A stretch of 64,000 bases of DNA from Candidatus Acidianus copahuensis. GTDB lineage: Archaea > Thermoproteota > Thermoprotei_A > Sulfolobales > Sulfolobaceae. The stretch covers positions 114,508 through 178,507 of the forward strand of contig NZ_JFZT01000044.1 of NCBI RefSeq assembly GCF_000632495.1, in the 5' to 3' direction. Each line of letters begins with the position of its first letter. Position 1 is the first letter of the stretch. This document shows positions 60,452 through 64,000 of the stretch, in pieces. A program made the translations under genes and the position numbers. The notes beneath the pieces were generated by a model that was given only the letters and a program-made list of their open reading frames with translations, was not told the origin of the DNA and searched no databases.

Positions 60452-61012
60452 TTAAAAAATAGATGCATTTTTCATTATATTTATTAAAGCATAAACTAGG
60501 ACTGCATTCATAACAATAAACATTGCTATTCCTGTAACAGGCAAGTATTGGGTAGTGTAAGAAAGGAAAGGGTAGTCGGTGTGCGTATACTGAGGATATC
60601 CAAGAATAAAAAAGATGCTAAGAATTGTGTCAGCTAACATATATATAGCCAGCCATAGAAGCTTGTACGATAGTTTCATTGATGATATATATCCACCGGC
60701 TAATAATCCGCCCAAAAAGAGAGTAATCTCGGCAAGTGCTCTATATTGAATAAAGGCAGCACCTAGGTCAAAGAATAATGGAATGTGCCAAAATACTGCT
60801 GGTACTAAGCCTAGAATGAACTCTGGAAAATTCGTCTTAAAAAACTTGTAACCTATAATTGCCCCTGCTGCATATAGGGCGTAGTGATCAAGCATATAAG
60901 GAATAGGATTTGAGAACATAAGGCTTTCTACATAAGGATTTACAAATGTAACTACAAATACTACTGGTAATATAAGTGACTTTATCGAGATCTGCCTGAA
61001 GTTAGTATGCAT
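60452..61012 (-). CDS. Polytopic membrane protein of the oxidase cluster (DUF1404-like)
   Basis: 186 aa with about six helices and conserved-looking His residues near membrane faces (MLDHYALYAAG, FWHIPLFFDLG). The layout resembles DUF1404 proteins, which occur beside haem-copper oxidases in Sulfolobales; the call is tentative. It follows oxidase subunit I by 54 bases on the same strand and may be an accessory subunit or assembly factor. Poly-A/T DNA at 60268-60451 contains no gene and probably holds convergent terminators. Confidence 0.65.
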   Translation of the reverse strand: MHTNFRQISIKSLILPVVFVVTFVNPYVESLMFSNPIPYMLDHYALYAAGAIIGYKFFKTNFPEFILGLVPAVFWHIPLFFDLGAAFIQYRALAEITLFLGGLLAGGYISSMKLSYKLLWLAIYMLADTILSIFFILGYPQYTHTDYPFLSYTTQYLPVTGIAMFIVMNAVLVYALINIMKNASIF

Positions 61013-61066
61013 ATTAATAGATAGAAGTTTTATTTAAAAAAGTTTTATCTCTTTTTTATATTTGAC

Positions 61067-62608
61067 TTATTTTTGCGAAGTACTTTTGGCTTTTACTGCA
61101 GGAGAGTTTCCTCCGTCTGTTCCAGAAATTCCAGGAGCTGAAAAGCCTGTTGGTATCTCTCCTCCAACTACTCCGCTCCAGAAAGCTGATGTCTTTATAG
61201 GTAATAACGTAGAAATTACCGGGATCGCAAACATTATGAAAGATGCTGCCATGCCAATTGCTAAGTAAGTCATGGAGTCCATGAATGGTAGGAACTTAAC
61301 TGGATATGCCATCCATCTTCTAATTAGCCCTACATATCCTGCATAACTCATATCGTATCCTAGTGCTAGAGCAATGCTAGTCCATGTAACTAGTCCACCG
61401 ATTAACATTCCTCTACTTAGTTCGGAAAAGTCTAACGTTCCCATCCTGGATCTTAGCATGTCAAGCAAAATTGCAGTATATCCAACTATTATTATTGTCC
61501 ATATCATCAAGTGGAAGTGACCAATTATATAGTAAGTGTTGTGGACTATAACGTTCAACGGGTTTATTGGCAATATTAGCGCTTGTAAACCAGCCAATAT
61601 GAACCCAATTAGAGCAATTACTGCAGCAAGCCCAACTGGATCCTTCCACTTATATCCCTTTCCTGTCATGATCGTTAATCCAAGGTTTAATACGGTTAAT
61701 CCAGATCCAGCTGCAAGTATTAGCGTCGTAGGAGTTATGAAAGCTCTTATATAGACAGGCAAAGGCCAAGTCTGAAGGTGATGAACCCAAACAAGCATTC
61801 CGAAGGTGAATAGGAGTATCATGTTCCATCTAGCCCATCTTTCGCTAAACAGCGATCTGCCAGAGAATCTTGGGATTAACTCGTATAATCCTCCAAATAT
61901 AGCAAATGGTGCATAATAGACTACTGGGTGCCCCCAGAACCAGAATAGGACTACCCAAGTCAATGGATTTACTGGTACCCCAGCCCAGAAGTAAAGTGAA
62001 TACCAGAGAGCGCAAGCCAATAGAGCGAATTCAGTTATAGGCATGAAAACTCCTCCAAATGTCATCCCGTAAGCTGCAAATATAGGTACTTTACCTTCTT
62101 TTGGTCTGGTTTTGTATGCGTCGAGGAACATCGTTAAACCACCAATTATCGCTCCTAAGGCATCTAGGACTATCATGAAGTAAGCTACGCCGATCATTGC
62201 TCCTCTATATATTAACCAACTACCTTGTTGTAGGGCTAATGGAGGATACATATACCATCCCATTAATGGGCCTCCAGCAAAGTAAAATATCATAGGTATG
62301 TTAAGAAGAAGGAATGCTATCATCATAGTCTTCTTATGGATAATGCCCATCTTCGCTTTGTATAGCGCATAAGCAAAAACGGCTAAAGTTAGATCTTCAA
62401 CAACTATCATCATCCCTACTTGTCCGTGCATAGTCACTAGGAAATAGTAAAGAGAAGCAGGAGAATAGTTAGGACCTGGAACTAAGTGTGGGGTTAAGAG
62501 GATTGTTCTAAATCCTAGCATTGCTGATCCTAGAACAGCTAACCATGCAATTGTAGCTCCTGTGAATAGGAGTGAGAATCCTAGTTCGCTTTTAGGATAT
62601 AACTTCAT
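61067..62608 (-). CDS. Haem-copper oxidase subunit I (B-type; SoxB/DoxB/FoxA-like)
   Basis: 513 aa, 12 or more helices. Low-spin haem ligands are His61 (LVTMHGQVGM) and His366, high-spin haem ligand His364 (GHFHLMIW), and CuB ligands His227 (GHPVVYYAPF), His276 and His277 (WVHHLQTW). The cross-linked Tyr is Tyr231. The A-type Glu in HPEVY is replaced by Val, as known in B-type enzymes of this order that lack the D-channel Glu. It reduces O2 to water and pumps protons. Cluster context (CuA subunit II, sulfocyanin) suggests a copper-protein donor. Confidence 0.93.
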   Translation of the reverse strand: MKLYPKSELGFSLLFTGATIAWLAVLGSAMLGFRTILLTPHLVPGPNYSPASLYYFLVTMHGQVGMMIVVEDLTLAVFAYALYKAKMGIIHKKTMMIAFLLLNIPMIFYFAGGPLMGWYMYPPLALQQGSWLIYRGAMIGVAYFMIVLDALGAIIGGLTMFLDAYKTRPKEGKVPIFAAYGMTFGGVFMPITEFALLACALWYSLYFWAGVPVNPLTWVVLFWFWGHPVVYYAPFAIFGGLYELIPRFSGRSLFSERWARWNMILLFTFGMLVWVHHLQTWPLPVYIRAFITPTTLILAAGSGLTVLNLGLTIMTGKGYKWKDPVGLAAVIALIGFILAGLQALILPINPLNVIVHNTYYIIGHFHLMIWTIIIVGYTAILLDMLRSRMGTLDFSELSRGMLIGGLVTWTSIALALGYDMSYAGYVGLIRRWMAYPVKFLPFMDSMTYLAIGMAASFIMFAIPVISTLLPIKTSAFWSGVVGGEIPTGFSAPGISGTDGGNSPAVKAKSTSQK

Positions 62609-62702
62609 TTCAAAATATGTGAAAACATTTGCCTTTAAAAACCTATCTTATATAAATGTAGAAAATATTTGTTTACTTAATATTAATATTTTAATAAAAA
62701 AA

Positions 62703-62846
62703 TTAAATTGCTTTCTTTCTCATAACTAGATAGAAAAGGATTCCTGCAACTATTCCAATACCAGCTAGTGCAAATCCGAATATATCTTCAAATGGGATGC
62801 TTGAAGGAGGCGCATATGTTGCAGCTGCAAATATCTCAGCAAACAC
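62703..62846 (-). CDS. 47-residue one-TM subunit-like protein of the oxidase
   Basis: Starts GTG 62846, one base after the subunit II stop codon, and reads MFAEIFAAATYAPPSSIPFE, then a helix from IFGFALAGIGIVAGILFYLV and the basic end MRKKAI. The N-terminus should be outside and the positive tail in the cytoplasm. Very small one-helix subunits of this kind are known from the Sulfolobales oxidases (SoxD, DoxE), which makes a structural subunit the best guess. It lies between subunits II and I in the operon, with about 95 bases before subunit I. Confidence 0.75.
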   Translation of the reverse strand: MFAEIFAAATYAPPSSIPFEDIFGFALAGIGIVAGILFYLVMRKKAI

Positions 62847-62847
62847 T

Positions 62848-63384
62848 TTACATCACCCATAAATAACCATACATGTAGGAATGGCCTATTCCACAATACT
62901 CCGCACAGTGGAAAGTGTAGTTGCCGGCCGTTGTCGGAGCGTAGAAGAATGCATAACTATTTATGCCAGGTACTATGTTCCAGTTTTGAGGTCCATGAGG
63001 TAACCTTAGGTAGAAAGCGTGAACTACGTTATTACTATAAAGAACCATTTCTACAGGTTGTCCTGGTTGAACTTTTATATATGGATAACCGTTAACATAC
63101 GTAACAAAGTTTGTTATTGGTATATGAAGTATTGTCCCGTTTGGGGCATAGATTATTTCTGTAGCATTTTGAGGAAGCCAAGCCCATTGTACCGCTAACA
63201 TGTAGATGACCACTGTACCGTTTGGTAATTTAGGAACGCCACTGTGGAGTGGTAGACCATATCTGAATGTTGCAGCAGATCCGCTTATTATTGAAGAGTA
63301 GCTTACACCCACAAAAATAGCGACTATAACAAGCATAACTACAAACCATATCTTTTCCCAATCTCTTCCCTTATGTTCGCTCAT
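62848..63384 (-). CDS. Haem-copper oxidase subunit II with CuA site
   Basis: 178 aa. One N-terminal helix (IWFVVMLVIVAIFVGVSYSS) and a cupredoxin domain. The CuA site is complete: His122 (NNVVHAFYLRL), Cys160, Glu162 (backbone ligand), Cys164, His168 and Met171 in FHCAEYCGIGHSYM. Quinol oxidases of the order usually lack this site, so this subunit should accept electrons from a blue copper protein such as the sulfocyanin encoded upstream. Small, with a single helix instead of two. Confidence 0.93.
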   Translation of the reverse strand: MSEHKGRDWEKIWFVVMLVIVAIFVGVSYSSIISGSAATFRYGLPLHSGVPKLPNGTVVIYMLAVQWAWLPQNATEIIYAPNGTILHIPITNFVTYVNGYPYIKVQPGQPVEMVLYSNNVVHAFYLRLPHGPQNWNIVPGINSYAFFYAPTTAGNYTFHCAEYCGIGHSYMYGYLWVM

Positions 63385-63556
63385 CCTTTCCTCATTGATA
63401 GATAAAACTAAGCAATATATAAAGTTTTATTTTTCAAAAATATTTTACTACTTTATCCTACTTTTATAAGAGATTAGATAGAAATTAAGATTAGCCAATT
63501 ATAACATAAGCTATAGGAATAAAAAAGAAGATATAAAATAAAAGAATTACCTTATC

Positions 63557-64000
63557 TTAACTACTTGTAACGTAGTATGGTGTAGTTACTGATGTGGAAG
63601 ATATTAGTACACCCCACATTCCTGCTTCAGCGTGACCAGCGATACCGCATGCGAACCAATAGTATCCTGCAGGAATTGCTGGAGATAAGCCAGATGCAGA
63701 TTGACCACTAGCTATACCTACAGTTTCATATGATGTGCTCGTGGTTCCAACGTTAAGAATAAACTTACCGTCAGCAAGTACGTTTGCGTTATTGGGCGTT
63801 GGAGTATCGTTAGCTATTATGTTGAAGTTGTGAGGTATTGATTCCTGGTTTGTGTAGACTACATACACGTGCCATCCTGCAGGTATGTAAATTTTTAGCT
63901 GTCCGTCGCTTGTTCCGTTAAAGTTAAATGGATTTCCAGAGCTCAACGAGACAATATATAGGAATACAGTCTTATTAGCTGCGTTATAAGCTAGAGGAAC
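63557..64000 (-). CDS. soxE: Sulfocyanin, 5' end outside window
   Basis: The frame is open to the window edge (148 codons plus stop), so the N-terminal anchor helix is not seen. Blue-copper domain: SIPHNFNI holds the first His; YYWFACGIAGHAEAGMWGVL holds Cys, His and Met of the type-1 site. Asn/Thr/Ser-rich loops are typical of sulfocyanin. It carries electrons outside the cell membrane to an oxidase. The direction and a 172-base gap before subunit II suggest a shared cluster, perhaps with a separate promoter. Confidence 0.9.
   Translation of the reverse strand, partial: VPLAYNAANKTVFLYIVSLSSGNPFNFNGTSDGQLKIYIPAGWHVYVVYTNQESIPHNFNIIANDTPTPNNANVLADGKFILNVGTTSTSYETVGIASGQSASGLSPAIPAGYYWFACGIAGHAEAGMWGVLISSTSVTTPYYVTSS

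Noticed and set aside
1..64000. tRNA, rRNA genes or a replication origin
   Set aside because: No cloverleaf with a GTTCGAAT-type arm, no rRNA-like block and no cdc6/orc gene or origin-box cluster was recognised by eye; a dedicated search could still find a short tRNA.

Overview
The window looks like a chromosome segment of a thermoacidophilic crenarchaeon of the order Sulfolobales. The supporting evidence is AT-rich DNA, leaderless genes with a TATA box about 25 bases before the start codon, some TTG and GTG starts, and several lineage-typical proteins. These are a Sulfolobus-type glucose dehydrogenase, a fused electron transfer flavoprotein, a two-subunit 2-oxoacid:ferredoxin oxidoreductase, a DUF973-like membrane protein, sulfocyanin, and a haem-copper oxidase with short accessory subunits. 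The genus cannot be settled by reading alone. No rRNA, tRNA or CRISPR array was seen.

Layout. 1-2.3 kb: an ABC-2 exporter (the permease runs off the left edge) and a DUF973-like protein. 2.7-5.2 kb: an orphan molybdenum hydroxylase large subunit and a small membrane protein. 5.2-11.3 kb: a complete dipeptide/oligopeptide-class ABC importer with a divergently transcribed, membrane-anchored binding protein. 11.6-13.7 kb: a MarR regulator with a 14-TM drug exporter. 14-19.4 kb: small unknown proteins, glucose dehydrogenase, an iron-type alcohol dehydrogenase, a UspA protein, an XdhC/CoxI-type factor and a cysteine-less isochorismatase homologue.

19.4-32.4 kb is an accessory region rich in repeats. 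It holds an intact solo tnpB element, several tnpB remnants, and three repeat families. R1 is about 320 bp with an internal promoter and conserved hairpins. R2 is about 210-270 bp and ends in a long hairpin. The third is a roughly 40-bp palindromic mini-element that looks like the fused ends of the tnpB element. Between these lie an SRPBCC protein, a radical SAM protein, a ferritin-like/encapsulin fusion, NMN adenylyltransferase, a methyltransferase and a VapBC pair.

32.4-43 kb: an MFS transporter, a CBS-domain protein, two divergent ABC modules, and a CUT1-type sugar ABC operon whose binding protein carries a frameshift. 43-54.3 kb is a catabolic block: fused ETF, ETF:quinone oxidoreductase and its ferredoxin, an MFS transporter, a Bat-type regulator, an extradiol dioxygenase, an HpaB-type 4-hydroxyphenylacetate 3-hydroxylase, and 2-oxoacid:ferredoxin oxidoreductase. 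It could oxidise aromatic acids, pass electrons to the quinone pool and feed acyl-CoA into metabolism. A secreted seven-repeat PQQ-like propeller follows.

56-58.2 kb: a HEPN-MNT toxin-antitoxin pair lies between two remnants of the same insertion sequence. 58.2-60.3 kb: an SPFH-domain locus. 60.4-64 kb: a respiratory cluster of sulfocyanin, a CuA subunit II, a 47-residue one-TM protein, oxidase subunit I and a polytopic accessory protein. This suggests electron flow from sulfocyanin to CuA to the haem-copper centre.
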